IMG/VR virus record: IMGVR_UViG_3300028840_003294
Span: 1-52,289 of that record
Source of the DNA: a virus
Length of the DNA: 52,289 nucleotides
Direction: 5' to 3' (one strand)
Made by a program: the position numbers and the translations under genes. The notes beneath the pieces are model-generated. The model was not told the DNA's origin. It did no database searches and saw nothing but the letters and a program-made list of their open reading frames with translations. This document shows positions 38,862 through 46,914 of the stretch, piece by piece. Numbering within the stretch: position 1 is the first letter of the stretch; each line of letters opens with the position of its first letter.

Positions 38862-39365
38862 TTACTGGCCGACGTGCTGCAAGAGCACGGAGTCAAGGAG
38901 CCGGAACAAGGCGCGATAGCGCGTGCTTCCGTCCAGTTTGTCGCGGAGCGAACCTTGCACCTCACCCTCGCAGATGAGGCAGGCTGTTCCGGACCCGTGG
39001 GTGCCGTCGAAGTTGGCGTACCAGCGGAGCGAATCCCCGCTGCCAACGCTGATGAGCTCGTAGAGTTTGCCGGGAATGAACGCCGAGGCGTCCTTCGCGG
39101 TTGACAGAATCGTCCCGTAGGTGTCGAGGGCGATCTTGTCGCTTGGATGGATGACCGTTACGGGGGCGTCCGATGAGGTTACGCCGGTGGCGTCCTTTTG
39201 GGCGAGCCCGAGGATTTTCGTGTCTGAGTCGTAAACGAAAAGACGAGTCTCTCCGCTCGTGGCATCGAGGGTGACAAAGTCACCGTCGTTCCAGGTCTGC
39301 GCTGCATCCTCGAGCCCATGATAGGTTTCCCGTGTCGGTTGCGAGACAAGCACGGGGATGGGCAT
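38862..39365 (-). CDS. Head decoration-like protein
   Basis: A 167-residue beta-rich protein with a conserved-looking start (MPIPVLVSQPTRETYHGLED) and a pattern of short strands (GDFVTLDATSGETRLFVYD, TKILGLAQKDATG). It sits directly before the major capsid gene, where lambda gpD- or Soc-like stabilisers are found. It is likely exposed on the capsid lattice. No unique motif supports the call, so it is provisional. Confidence 0.55.
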   Translation of the reverse strand: MPIPVLVSQPTRETYHGLEDAAQTWNDGDFVTLDATSGETRLFVYDSDTKILGLAQKDATGVTSSDAPVTVIHPSDKIALDTYGTILSTAKDASAFIPGKLYELISVGSGDSLRWYANFDGTHGSGTACLICEGEVQGSLRDKLDGSTRYRALFRLLDSVLLQHVGQ

Positions 39366-39374
39366 GGAAGTCTC

Positions 39375-40049
39375 CTAGTCTGTTACTGCGTCACCTGTTT
39401 CTTTTTGTCCGCCCGCGGGATACAACGGCAGCTTCTTGGTTTCTTCTTTGACTTCCAAACGGCCTACATTCCTGCCAGCAACCTCTACGGGCTGCTTGAG
39501 ACTCCGCGCTGCGCTTTCTTCAATCGCTTTCAATTGCCGTTCCTGAAGCTGCTTCGTTTTTACGCATATGATGTGCTTTTCAACTGTCCCTCTTCCATTC
39601 CAACATAGCGCCCCATTTTCCAGTGTCAAGCCCATTCGTTTTTGGAGGCTCGACGACCACTCCTCACCGATCATCCGGGGGGTGAGTGCTTGGTGTCCCT
39701 TCGATCCGTCAGAACGCGGGTCAGTTGGGAGGAAGAATGCAACCTCCCACTGGAACTTCCCGCCACGCGAATAGTTTTTGTTGAGATGCTCTTTGATGAC
39801 CGTGGCGATTCGCTGTGTCTCGGTTTTGTGGGCCCGGACTTCTGTTTGGAACTTTTCAAACTCCTCCGGGTCGAGCACGCCCTTTTCCGGCGTGGCAAAA
39901 TCGCCGGTGTCAATTTCCCCGGCCTTGAGCTTTTCCGTTACCGATGTGAGCTTTCGGTCTTCGGCGCTCGCAAGCGCATCCTTTTGAACCGTTGTGAGGC
40001 CGGCCGGCTTCCTCTTCTTCTTGGCTGGAGCCTTCTTTTGTTCTGCCAT
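39375..40049 (-). CDS. Unknown head-module protein with basic N terminus
   Basis: A 224-residue protein that begins with a Lys/Pro/Ala-rich flexible region (AEQKKAPAKKKRKPAG), followed by coiled helical sequence and a mixed alpha/beta domain (FQWEVAFFLPTDPRSDG, CWNGRGTVEKHIICVKT). It lies between scaffold and decoration genes. It could be a head-assembly or DNA-associated internal protein. I do not recognise the family. Confidence 0.6.
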   Translation of the reverse strand: MAEQKKAPAKKKRKPAGLTTVQKDALASAEDRKLTSVTEKLKAGEIDTGDFATPEKGVLDPEEFEKFQTEVRAHKTETQRIATVIKEHLNKNYSRGGKFQWEVAFFLPTDPRSDGSKGHQALTPRMIGEEWSSSLQKRMGLTLENGALCWNGRGTVEKHIICVKTKQLQERQLKAIEESAARSLKQPVEVAGRNVGRLEVKEETKKLPLYPAGGQKETGDAVTD

Positions 40050-40060
40050 GATCCTGCTCC

Positions 40061-41029
40061 TTATACAACCGGCTCGGAAAGCTTTTTCCGGGCCTCTGCA
40101 ATTTGTTTTTCGGAGTAACCGCGACCGTCCTTTTTTGCCGCTGCCAGCGCCGCCGCGTCTTCTGCGCTCACGCGCCGTTTTTGAGGCGCCGCGGGCGGCT
40201 GTGGGCCGGCCGGCGTGGCCTGTGGGATGAGGCCCCGAGACGGCAGGCTTGCCTCGCCCTTGGCCGCGTGCAAAACGCGGTGGGCGAAAACCTCGTCACA
40301 GATGTTGTCAAGGCGCTCTGTCCTTCCGGTGCGGTCTGCCTCGTCCATCGCCCGTCGCACGGCAATCGAAACGAGATTTTTCACATGCTTTTGGACTTCC
40401 GGATTGTTTCTGAATTCGGCGTCCTGATTGAAAAACCCTTTCTCGCCCCACAGGTTCGCCACCACCTCTTCGGTTCTGTTGACGGAACGCTCAACTTTGT
40501 CGCGTGTGGCCTCGAACGTGCCACGCTCTAGGCCGGTAAGGTTTTGGGTGATTTCTTCCAGCTTTTGCGTCAAAGGCTGTGTGCTCCGCTGGATTGCCCA
40601 ATCCATGTACCTGTCGAGCTTGGCCTGCGCCTCTTCGGGATCGTTGAGCCAGTCGTTCCCGGTTGGTTTTGGCGGGGCTTGTGGAGCCGGCTCCTCTTGG
40701 CGGCGCGGCTCCTCTCTGCGATACGGCACGCCCCCGACCGTTTCCGGCGATGGGGGCTCTGGCCCCGCCCGGAAAATCCCTGAGATGTCGTCGGGAATTC
40801 CAATCGGCTCCGGCTCTGGCGTTGGTTTTGGTTCTGGTTCTGGTTCTGGTTCCGGCTCGGGTGCCGGGTCATCGGGCATGTCCCGCGTCAGCATTCCGCT
40901 GTCGTCGGACGTGATAGGCTCTGTTGACCCGGTCTCGCCGTCGCCCGCCGGCTCGGGCGGATCTTCGGCCCCGCCACCGGAAGGCTCTTTGTCGAACTGT
41001 TGCGCCTGCTCCAACCACTTCCATTTCAT
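40061..41029 (-). CDS. Scaffold-like protein
   Basis: A 322-residue acidic and helical protein. The N-terminal third is disordered and Pro/Glu/Asp-rich, with repeats of PEPEPEPEPKPTPEPEP type. The middle (about 125-260) is predicted coiled-coil and helical. The C terminus is basic and helical (SEKQIAEARKKLSEP). This composition and the position between portal and capsid genes suggest the scaffolding protein that directs procapsid assembly and is then lost. No protease domain is evident. ATGA overlap with the preceding small gene. Confidence 0.75.
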   Translation of the reverse strand: MKWKWLEQAQQFDKEPSGGGAEDPPEPAGDGETGSTEPITSDDSGMLTRDMPDDPAPEPEPEPEPEPKPTPEPEPIGIPDDISGIFRAGPEPPSPETVGGVPYRREEPRRQEEPAPQAPPKPTGNDWLNDPEEAQAKLDRYMDWAIQRSTQPLTQKLEEITQNLTGLERGTFEATRDKVERSVNRTEEVVANLWGEKGFFNQDAEFRNNPEVQKHVKNLVSIAVRRAMDEADRTGRTERLDNICDEVFAHRVLHAAKGEASLPSRGLIPQATPAGPQPPAAPQKRRVSAEDAAALAAAKKDGRGYSEKQIAEARKKLSEPVV

Positions 41030-41187
41030 TTCTCGTTCTCCTCGTCCTTGGGTGCCTCAAGCGCCCATGTCAAATAATAGTCGATCGCGGAGCCCTGAAT
41101 TGCAAGGCCCTTCAAACGATCGCCGTCAATTTCTCCAGCAAGCATTTTTTCCTGAATGCGCGTTCGATCACGAAAAAACATCTGCAC
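41026..41187 (-). CDS. Small hypothetical protein after portal, start uncertain
   Basis: A reading frame of about 53 residues that follows the portal stop (41201) by 13 bases if GTG 41187 is the start, with GGGG seven bases upstream; ATG 41181 is an alternative, and CTG codons at 41217 or 41226 are less likely. It encodes helical, charged sequence (MFFRDRTRIQEKMLAGEI, then AIDYYLTWALEAPKDEEN). The frame extends upstream inside the portal gene, but that part has no protein-like composition. A small head-module protein is likely. Confidence 0.55.
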   Translation of the reverse strand: MQMFFRDRTRIQEKMLAGEIDGDRLKGLAIQGSAIDYYLTWALEAPKDEENEK

Positions 41188-41200
41188 AACTTCGCCCCAT

Positions 41201-43174
41201 TCAGGCTGTCGCTTCAGGTGATCCAGCTGGTTCCTGTCCGGGGCCCGCGGGATTTGATTCGCCTGTCTCTCCTCCAAGGTCCACGACCTTCGCCTCGAGG
41301 TCGATTGCCCTCTGGTTGAGCTGTTGGATGATGGTTTCGTAGCGGCTGACGGCTTCCGCAATAGCTTGTCCAGCCACGACGGAGCCTTGAACGTCCAAGA
41401 CATCGCGCACCTCCGGAAGCTCGAATTCTGTGAGCCATTCTTGCAGAAGAAGAACGAGAACATCAAGTGCATTGCCCGCAATTGGCGAAATCGGTGTTCC
41501 GCTTGAAGCGGCTTCGCCAAGAGAAAGAATTGACTCTGAAATCTGCGGCCATTTGTCAACCAGGGCCAAAGCCTCTTGCTTCTTGACCGCCTTCGACATG
41601 GTTTGAGAGTTGACCTTCGTTTCGAGGATCACTTGATCGCGCCAGTATCCAGGCGGGAATTCTACGAGCATCGCTTGAAGCATTTGAGATTCCTGCGGCG
41701 ATTGTGCGTCAACAAAAATTCGCAAGGACTCCGGATAGAACTGTCGATATTGGCTGTACTGAATTTCGATGATCCGAATAAGGAACCTTCGGAATCGTGT
41801 CATCAGCGCGTAAAGCGGCTGCATCGCTTTTTCCATGACCGAGGTTGTCCCGGTTGCAGTCGGCCTTTCCGCGAGCTCGTGCCCGGAAAACGCGAGCGGG
41901 ATATTCGAGGCATCGTGCATGTGACGCTCGATCCTTTCGAGCATCGTGAGCAGGAACGTCACCTCGCCGCTTGTGAGTTGTATTTCGTGGATCGCATCTC
42001 CGAGTTTGTCGATGACGAGCTTATCGACCTCAAGCAGCCCGGGGCCTATTCGCCCATCTTGGAGCATTTGCGAGAGGCCAAGGTCTTTCAGCGCGACCAT
42101 GAGCGGCTCAATCGACCGGACCCCCGCATCGAGCAGAATGTTCACGATGGCTACATAAGCGCGATGCAATTGATCGAGAACGAACACCATTGAAACGCCA
42201 TCGAGCGAGCCCGCGACCTGATGCCAGCAAAATGTTGCGTAGGACCGGGGGAATTCTTGATAGAAGGGATCGTGTGCCGCGAGCCACGTTTTCCGCTCGA
42301 GATCAACAATGATTACGCACTCGTTCCCCTCGTAGGTTGTATAGACCTCGAGTGGATGAAGCACGGTGCTTTCGGAACGGTCCTTTTGTTGATTGTCGAT
42401 CTTGTGGGCGATGTAGAGCTCGATCTTGTCCTCGTCTTCTTCGGGCCGCATTGCGGAATCGCCAACAGCAAGCGGGTTAAGGTCTGCTCGGTAATATCCC
42501 TCTTCGACCTTTTTGCGAATGTCCGCAACTCTCATGTCGAGCTTTTCGGCCCACCAAGGAGCCTCGTCGATGTCGGCACAGGGGATCGGATGATAAAGCC
42601 TTCTCGGATCGAGAACGTACGGCTTGTTCCCCTCGAACACCACTTCTTCCCGGCTGTTTTCGAACCGCTTGCCATCCGGCCCCACATCCCAAAACCTTAT
42701 TTTTCGCACCTTGCGAACATAGGGGATCTTTGCGGTGCATTTTGGGTAAATCTGTGCGTGACGGATTGCGTCGTCGATGAAGGCGTCATAGTCCGAGCGG
42801 TCTGCGATCCAGTCAAGAAGGATGTCGTGGGTTGCGGCAATTGACGGGAAGCCGGGGCGGGCCTTGGCGACGAACACCGTATCTTGCGCGGCTATGGGGT
42901 TCGAGAGGTTTGCGCTCGCCTGCTTGCATTTCTCGAAGGTGATTGTGAAGTCGAGCTGCGATTCCGTCCGAGATGTTGCGTCCGGTTCGCCCGTCGCCCA
43001 ATAGTTCGCTTCGCAGTCTTCCCAAATGGGCTCGATTTCTTCTTTGCGGAATTCAACGACTTTGTCGATCTCGTCACAGAGCTTTCGGACGAATTTGTCG
43101 AAGTCTTCATTTTCGCCAAGCCTCGTGGCAATTGGCTGGATTGGATAGACGGACTCGGGCCCCTCGTTCATCAT
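41201..43174 (-). CDS. Portal protein
   Basis: A 657-residue protein directly after the large terminase subunit, overlapping it (ATGA). Length, position and style fit podovirus-type portals (T7 gp8 / P22 gp1-like): a helical clip and stem region, QVAGSLDGVSMVFVLDQLHR near the wing, long helices, and a disordered C-terminal tail (SNPAGPGQEPAGSPEATA). It forms the dodecameric ring through which DNA enters and leaves the capsid. There is no motif that would separate it definitively from other portal families. Confidence 0.85.
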   Translation of the reverse strand: MMNEGPESVYPIQPIATRLGENEDFDKFVRKLCDEIDKVVEFRKEEIEPIWEDCEANYWATGEPDATSRTESQLDFTITFEKCKQASANLSNPIAAQDTVFVAKARPGFPSIAATHDILLDWIADRSDYDAFIDDAIRHAQIYPKCTAKIPYVRKVRKIRFWDVGPDGKRFENSREEVVFEGNKPYVLDPRRLYHPIPCADIDEAPWWAEKLDMRVADIRKKVEEGYYRADLNPLAVGDSAMRPEEDEDKIELYIAHKIDNQQKDRSESTVLHPLEVYTTYEGNECVIIVDLERKTWLAAHDPFYQEFPRSYATFCWHQVAGSLDGVSMVFVLDQLHRAYVAIVNILLDAGVRSIEPLMVALKDLGLSQMLQDGRIGPGLLEVDKLVIDKLGDAIHEIQLTSGEVTFLLTMLERIERHMHDASNIPLAFSGHELAERPTATGTTSVMEKAMQPLYALMTRFRRFLIRIIEIQYSQYRQFYPESLRIFVDAQSPQESQMLQAMLVEFPPGYWRDQVILETKVNSQTMSKAVKKQEALALVDKWPQISESILSLGEAASSGTPISPIAGNALDVLVLLLQEWLTEFELPEVRDVLDVQGSVVAGQAIAEAVSRYETIIQQLNQRAIDLEAKVVDLGGETGESNPAGPGQEPAGSPEATA

Positions 43175-44844
43175 CGTACAAGCCTCAATTTTCTGGACGG
43201 CGCCAGTCCATAACGCGGCCGGGAGATTGGCCGAACGTCCACCCTGTCAGAATCTCCGGTTTGATCCCATACAGCGTGTGGGTTGAGTGTCCTGTCTTCG
43301 TCGGTTGCGTACCAGTATTCGACGTGCATTGGGAAGGTGTCGGCCAGCGCCGGCGATTCTCCAATGACCTTCCCATCGGGTCCGATATTGAGGTTACATA
43401 GGTGGGAAACCACCGGCTCATGCTCCGGTTGTAGCACATAAAACTGATGGGCTGCAACATACGGCTGGAAACGATCGAGGATTCTGAATCCTTTTCGCTG
43501 CCCCCGGGACTGGAAAGGTTTCACATGAAACATTTCTCCGCGGCGCCGCATTTCTTGGATGAGCCACTGTTCGACCCACACTTGCATCGCGTCTTTCTCG
43601 ACAATCAGAAAATCGACGTTCCACTTTGCGCCCATTTCGAGAAACAGTTCGATTTGTCTGTGTGGCTCCGCAACCCCGTGCCACCAGTCGCAAAGGCACC
43701 CGAGCTTCATTGGCGGGAGCCACCAACAGACCGTCATGCCGGCCTTGTCGGTGTCTTTGCTCATGCCGCCGGTTGGGTCCAGCGCGGCCGTCACAACGCC
43801 GCGGGACCAGGGATAGGAGACGCCGTCAATGATGACGCGAGCCGGCTTTGCAGAGCGCCCATATTCGAGGCTGTATTCGCCAAAGTCTTCGCGGCGAAAC
43901 TTCCGCGTCCCTTCGGGGATGAGAATGTTGAGCATTTGGTGAGAGTAGACGTACTCGCCCATCGTCTCTTTGTCTCGGGCAAGGCCCTCGACTGTGCGGC
44001 GCTCAGGAAAGATCGGCTGGCCGTCCTCCCACCGGAGCTCTCGATTTGGCTCGAGCACGCGCTCGTCAATGTACTCCTGCGGTAAAAGTCCAGGGTCCAA
44101 GCCGACGAGCTCAAGGAAGGCGTTGAATCGCTCATCGACATCGCAGCCGAGCACGAGCCTGTGAAAACGCTCGTTTCTCAGAAGGGTTTCATACCAGCCG
44201 TTCTCGCCACCGGGCCAAAGCGTACCAAGGATAATGAGCAGCGAATTTTCGTCCTCGAAAAGCGGGTTGATCGTTTGCAGGAAATTCACCGCGGTCGCCA
44301 TGACGACTTCTGATTGTGCCGCCTTGAACTCGATGGCGTCGTCCACGATGATGATGTCGAAGTGGCCCCCGGTCACGCCGGTTGCGATGCCCGCCAGCTT
44401 GACGGACGGCTCTGCATAAATGCCCGAGCGGTTGACTGTGAATTCTGTCATCGTCCCGAGCTCGCCCGCCGGGATCAAGTCCCCGAAATACGTTCGCATC
44501 GGTTCCGACTTGAGCACCTCTCGGAGCTTTCGCCCCTTCTCTCGGGCCATGTCCGAGTTGTGCATGATGACGAGGATTCTGACATTGGGGTTGTTAATCA
44601 GCGCGTGGACAATGAGGGCGATGTGGAGAAAAGAGGTTTTGAAGTGGCCGCGGGGGACGAGACAAAGAAACCATTTGTGGCCGGCCCGAAGGCCCTTGTT
44701 GAACCAAATCTCGAGACCGAGGTGAAGAATTTGTGAGAGCTCTGTGAATCCGCAGAGATACCAAGCGCACCAGTAGAGCGATCGCCTGCACCGCGCTCTG
44801 ACTTTTTCAATCTTTTCCGCGTCGGGTAATTTGCGCGATTTCAT
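43171..44844 (-). CDS. terL: Terminase large subunit
   Basis: A 557-residue DNA-packaging motor. The ATPase domain has a variant Walker A, PRGHFKTS (64-71), with Lys69 and Thr70, and a Walker B, IIIVDDAIE (164-172), with Asp-Asp in place of the usual Asp-Glu. The nuclease domain has ALDPTGG (Asp356), IVEKDAM (Glu416) and ALADTFPMH (Asp502), the three acidic metal ligands of the RNase H-like fold. It cuts concatemers and pumps DNA into the procapsid. The start overlaps the small-subunit stop (ATGA). Confidence 0.93.
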   Translation of the reverse strand: MKSRKLPDAEKIEKVRARCRRSLYWCAWYLCGFTELSQILHLGLEIWFNKGLRAGHKWFLCLVPRGHFKTSFLHIALIVHALINNPNVRILVIMHNSDMAREKGRKLREVLKSEPMRTYFGDLIPAGELGTMTEFTVNRSGIYAEPSVKLAGIATGVTGGHFDIIIVDDAIEFKAAQSEVVMATAVNFLQTINPLFEDENSLLIILGTLWPGGENGWYETLLRNERFHRLVLGCDVDERFNAFLELVGLDPGLLPQEYIDERVLEPNRELRWEDGQPIFPERRTVEGLARDKETMGEYVYSHQMLNILIPEGTRKFRREDFGEYSLEYGRSAKPARVIIDGVSYPWSRGVVTAALDPTGGMSKDTDKAGMTVCWWLPPMKLGCLCDWWHGVAEPHRQIELFLEMGAKWNVDFLIVEKDAMQVWVEQWLIQEMRRRGEMFHVKPFQSRGQRKGFRILDRFQPYVAAHQFYVLQPEHEPVVSHLCNLNIGPDGKVIGESPALADTFPMHVEYWYATDEDRTLNPHAVWDQTGDSDRVDVRPISRPRYGLAPSRKLRLVR

Positions 44845-45344
44845 GCCGCATCTTCGCCGGTGTACTCGGGGCCGAGCGTGCTGCCGATCATGGCCTCGAG
44901 ATATGAGCTTTCTTTTTCGGCCTCGTCGAACGCATCGCGGAGGTGGGGAGGAATCATCTCACGTATTTTGCCACTATCACGCGAAGAGAGGAAAACCTTC
45001 GTCCACTCAAGCAGAGCCTTCGCCGCCTTTTCTTTGTCCCCCTGGCCGGCGTCGGGGTCGTTCAGCATGTCAACCCACATCTGGATAGCCTTCGGCGTGC
45101 CTTGGGAAACGAGCTCGAGGACCGTCATTTGATTGCGGAGATACGAGGCGAAGGCGTCGGCCGCGAATTTCTTCGTCCAGCTTTCCCACTCCTCTTGATT
45201 CCGCTCGTAGGTTTTTCTTGACTCTCCCGGCTCGAGGCCAAGAATCTTATCAATCAAGCTGAAGGGTTTTTTTCTGAAGGTATGGAGAACACAAACCACT
45301 TCAATTCTCAGGGCGGCGCGGTCGATTTGCTCTGATGTGCCCAT
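44841..45344 (-). CDS. terS: Terminase small subunit
   Basis: A 167-residue helical protein just before the large subunit, overlapping it. A DNA-binding N-terminal region (MGTSEQIDRAALRIEV) precedes an oligomerisation helix segment (FAADAFASYLRNQMTVLEL, about 68-85) and a C-terminal tail with acidic end (YTGEDAA) that should bind the large subunit. ATG 45344 is preferred to a GTG at 45404, which lies within the structured terminator region upstream. No strong ribosome-binding site precedes it. Confidence 0.8.
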   Translation of the reverse strand: MGTSEQIDRAALRIEVVCVLHTFRKKPFSLIDKILGLEPGESRKTYERNQEEWESWTKKFAADAFASYLRNQMTVLELVSQGTPKAIQMWVDMLNDPDAGQGDKEKAAKALLEWTKVFLSSRDSGKIREMIPPHLRDAFDEAEKESSYLEAMIGSTLGPEYTGEDAA

Positions 45345-45367
45345 GTCCGAAGAATAACATAGGGCAC

Positions 45368-45445
45368 AAAAATCCCCGGCGCAATCAGATGGGTGTCGAG
45401 CCACAAGCCGTTGCCCCTGAGTGAAATTTAGGGGCTGCGCCGGGG
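45368..45445 (-). terminator. Long-stem structured terminator before the packaging genes
   Basis: On the minus strand a 10-bp stem (CCCCGGCGCA at 45374-45383 with TGCGCCGGGG at 45436-45445) encloses a second hairpin (45413-45418 with 45430-45435, GCCCCT/AGGGGC) and 29 unpaired bases. It is followed by ATTTTTG, so it should terminate the early minus transcript after the Tat-signal gene. The extra internal hairpin and loop make it larger than a simple terminator, and it could be a regulated structure. A poor promoter (TTGCGC-N17-TATGTT) overlaps it. Confidence 0.7.
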
Positions 45446-45455
45446 AAAGTTATTT

Positions 45456-45707
45456 TTACGTTCCTGGTTTTCCGAAAATCCCATCAAACGCGACGAGGGT
45501 CTTGCTCAACTTCAAAGACTCCCCGGCCTCTTCCGCGCTCGCAAGAATGTCCTTGATCTTTTCGGCGTGGTCGGGGTGATAGACGAGCATGGACCCGACT
45601 TGCTTGTGTTCGTAGATCGGTTCTGACTTTGGTTTCGGCAGGAACGGCGCCACCGCCGCGCCTGCCAGCGTTGCGAGAAATCCTCGTCGGTTCAGTTTAC
45701 TTGCCAT
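45456..45707 (-). CDS. Small protein with Tat-type signal
   Basis: An 83-residue protein whose first 23 residues (MASKLNRRGFLATLAGAAVA) carry a twin-arginine motif, NRRGFLAT, a hydrophobic stretch and an Ala-rich cleavage region, typical of Tat signal sequences. The rest is short and has no redox or metal-binding motif. It is the last gene of the early minus-strand series, before the terminator. Function unknown. The signal could deliver it across the membrane, or it could remain attached as a membrane peptide. Confidence 0.7.
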   Translation of the reverse strand: MASKLNRRGFLATLAGAAVAPFLPKPKSEPIYEHKQVGSMLVYHPDHAEKIKDILASAEEAGESLKLSKTLVAFDGIFGKPGT

Positions 45708-45907
45708 TGGATGTTCTCCTGTCCAACGAGCTCCTCCGCGGCAGACTCAAAATCCCACCGCTCTAGCATGGCGTCGAGCTCTGCGATTAGCGCCGTCGCG
45801 GCCTGAAGAACTTCGAGCCAGTCTTCCGCCGACCCGGGGCGCCGGCCGTGTTCGGCCCGAAAATCCTTCGCGCATCTTCGCAACAGCTTATTTGTCGGCT
45901 TGCTCAT
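45692..45907 (-). CDS. Small helical hypothetical protein
   Basis: A 71-residue protein with start at 45907 (MSKPTNKLLRRC), rather than the longer frame to 46000, which lies in the preceding gene. It has a basic N-terminal helix and an acidic C-terminal helix (ALIAELDAMLERWDFES). Overlaps both neighbours, so it is translationally coupled. No known family. Confidence 0.65.
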   Translation of the reverse strand: MSKPTNKLLRRCAKDFRAEHGRRPGSAEDWLEVLQAATALIAELDAMLERWDFESAAEELVGQENIQWQVN

Positions 45908-46178
45908 CGCTGAAAAGCCCACGGTTGCCGAGCCGATAATCGTCGATGTCATCGAGGATCGTCTTGCGTTGTTTGCGGAGCGCCTTGAGCCGGTCTGCAA
46001 AATCTCTTGCTGTGTCTTTTTTGTCAGCCTCGACCGCGATGAGCTGCCGGTCGATCCGCTCGAGCTCTTGGAAGAACTCCCGCAAGCCAGCGTCCTCGCC
46101 TTCGCCCTCTTCTTCTGCGAGCGCGGCCTCTTCGGCCTCGAGCTCGGCAGCTTCTTCCGGGGTCAACTCTACAATCAT
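45888..46178 (-). CDS. Acidic coiled-coil protein
   Basis: A 96-residue protein with a Glu-rich N terminus (about half Glu up to residue 28) and a helical, mixed-charge part afterwards (QELERIDRQLIAVEADKKD, 37-55) that may form a coiled coil. AAAGGAGCAGGCAA precedes the ATG. Highly acidic small phage proteins sometimes mimic DNA and inhibit host nucleases or restriction enzymes, but there is no specific evidence here. Confidence 0.65.
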   Translation of the reverse strand: MIVELTPEEAAELEAEEAALAEEEGEGEDAGLREFFQELERIDRQLIAVEADKKDTARDFADRLKALRKQRKTILDDIDDYRLGNRGLFSDEQADK

Positions 46179-46191
46179 TTGCCTGCTCCTT

Positions 46192-46371
46192 TTAGATTTT
46201 CCGGAAGACGTCCGAAACCTTCCGGTTTTTGATTGACGGCTTCGGTGCCGGGTTGAACTTCATGTCACTCCCGCACTTCGGGCACGCGAGAGGGTGACTT
46301 CTCATCGCCACCGATCGCGCCCGGGTTACGGCGTTGTCACACTTTTCGCAGCGGTACTCATATAGCGGCAA
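46192..46371 (-). CDS. FmdB-type zinc ribbon, TTG start
   Basis: A 59-residue protein opening MPLYEYRCEKCDN if the TTG at 46371-46369 is the start. This N terminus is the signature of the FmdB / regulatory zinc-ribbon family, with CEKC near residue 8 and CPKC near residue 30, completing a four-Cys zinc site. GGAGG lies seven bases upstream of the TTG, and no ATG in this frame gives the MPxYEY start. It overlaps the end of the previous gene by 14 bases. FmdB-type phage proteins are of unknown role, possibly transcriptional regulators. Confidence 0.75.
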   Translation of the reverse strand: MPLYEYRCEKCDNAVTRARSVAMRSHPLACPKCGSDMKFNPAPKPSIKNRKVSDVFRKI

Positions 46372-46657
46372 TTTTCACCTCCTCTGCCGTGATTTTAGCG
46401 GCTTTCAAATAGGCATCGCAAGCCTCGGGGCAGATGTCGAAAATCTTGTGGAGGATTTTTCGCAGTTCCTCGTAAGCGGCGTTCGCAACCTTGCCGTCCG
46501 CTGCAATTCGAATCAGCTCTCGATAGTGTTCGGAATCGACGATCGAGAATTTTGCCTCGGCCGCATTGACTCGACGAAACATGAGCATGTTCTTGTCGTC
46601 CGGGTCAACGAGGTCGTGGCCTATTTCTTCGACGTGGGTGATCGCGTCCAATTTCAT
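46358..46657 (-). CDS. Small helical hypothetical protein
   Basis: A 99-residue protein starting at ATG 46657, overlapping the previous stop (ATGA) and preceded by GGGGAGGAA. It is helical and acidic, with a middle segment AAYEELRKILHKIFDICPEACDAYLK. No catalytic or binding motif is seen. It is part of the coupled early chain between 45.5 and 48.2 kb. Confidence 0.65.
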   Translation of the reverse strand: MKLDAITHVEEIGHDLVDPDDKNMLMFRRVNAAEAKFSIVDSEHYRELIRIAADGKVANAAYEELRKILHKIFDICPEACDAYLKAAKITAEEVKIAAI

Positions 46658-46914
46658 TTCCTCCCCTTCCTGTGTGCCGCTGCATTCGGACACGTTGCAA
46701 AGTGAGATCGAAAAACCTCAATCAATGGAACTGCCCCCTGTTCGTTCGGGGGCGGTGACTTCATTACGAACCCGGGCCGGCCGTGAATCTTGACCACAAC
46801 GTTCTCCCCGGGCATTGGCGTCCAATACGCCCCCGGGACATCGACCGGGTTGAGCTTGCCGGATTCCATTTTGATGAATTCAATCGGGGCGCCGCAAGAT
46901 TTACAATTTGTCAT
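46654..46914 (-). CDS. Small protein with CxxC
   Basis: An 86-residue protein opening MTNCKSCGAPIEFIK, where CKSC resembles a zinc-knuckle half-site of the kind seen in phage proteins that begin with a Cys-pair and end with another Cys-rich segment (TCPNAAAH near the C terminus could add Cys and His). The start at 46914 overlaps the previous stop. The junction sequence is shared with the junction at 47354. Confidence 0.65.
   Translation of the reverse strand: MTNCKSCGAPIEFIKMESGKLNPVDVPGAYWTPMPGENVVVKIHGRPGFVMKSPPPNEQGAVPLIEVFRSHFATCPNAAAHRKGRK

Noticed and set aside
41204-41559. Programmed frameshift joining portal and the next frame
   Set aside because: No slippery heptamer followed by structure was seen near the portal stop; the upstream part of the alternative frame is a portal shadow.
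41576-42844. Two plus-strand frames (205 and 207 codons) under the portal gene
   Set aside because: Antisense shadows; composition is not protein-like and the portal frame explains the DNA fully.
43447-44085. Plus-strand frame of 212 codons under the large terminase
   Set aside because: Antisense shadow of the nuclease domain; no start context.
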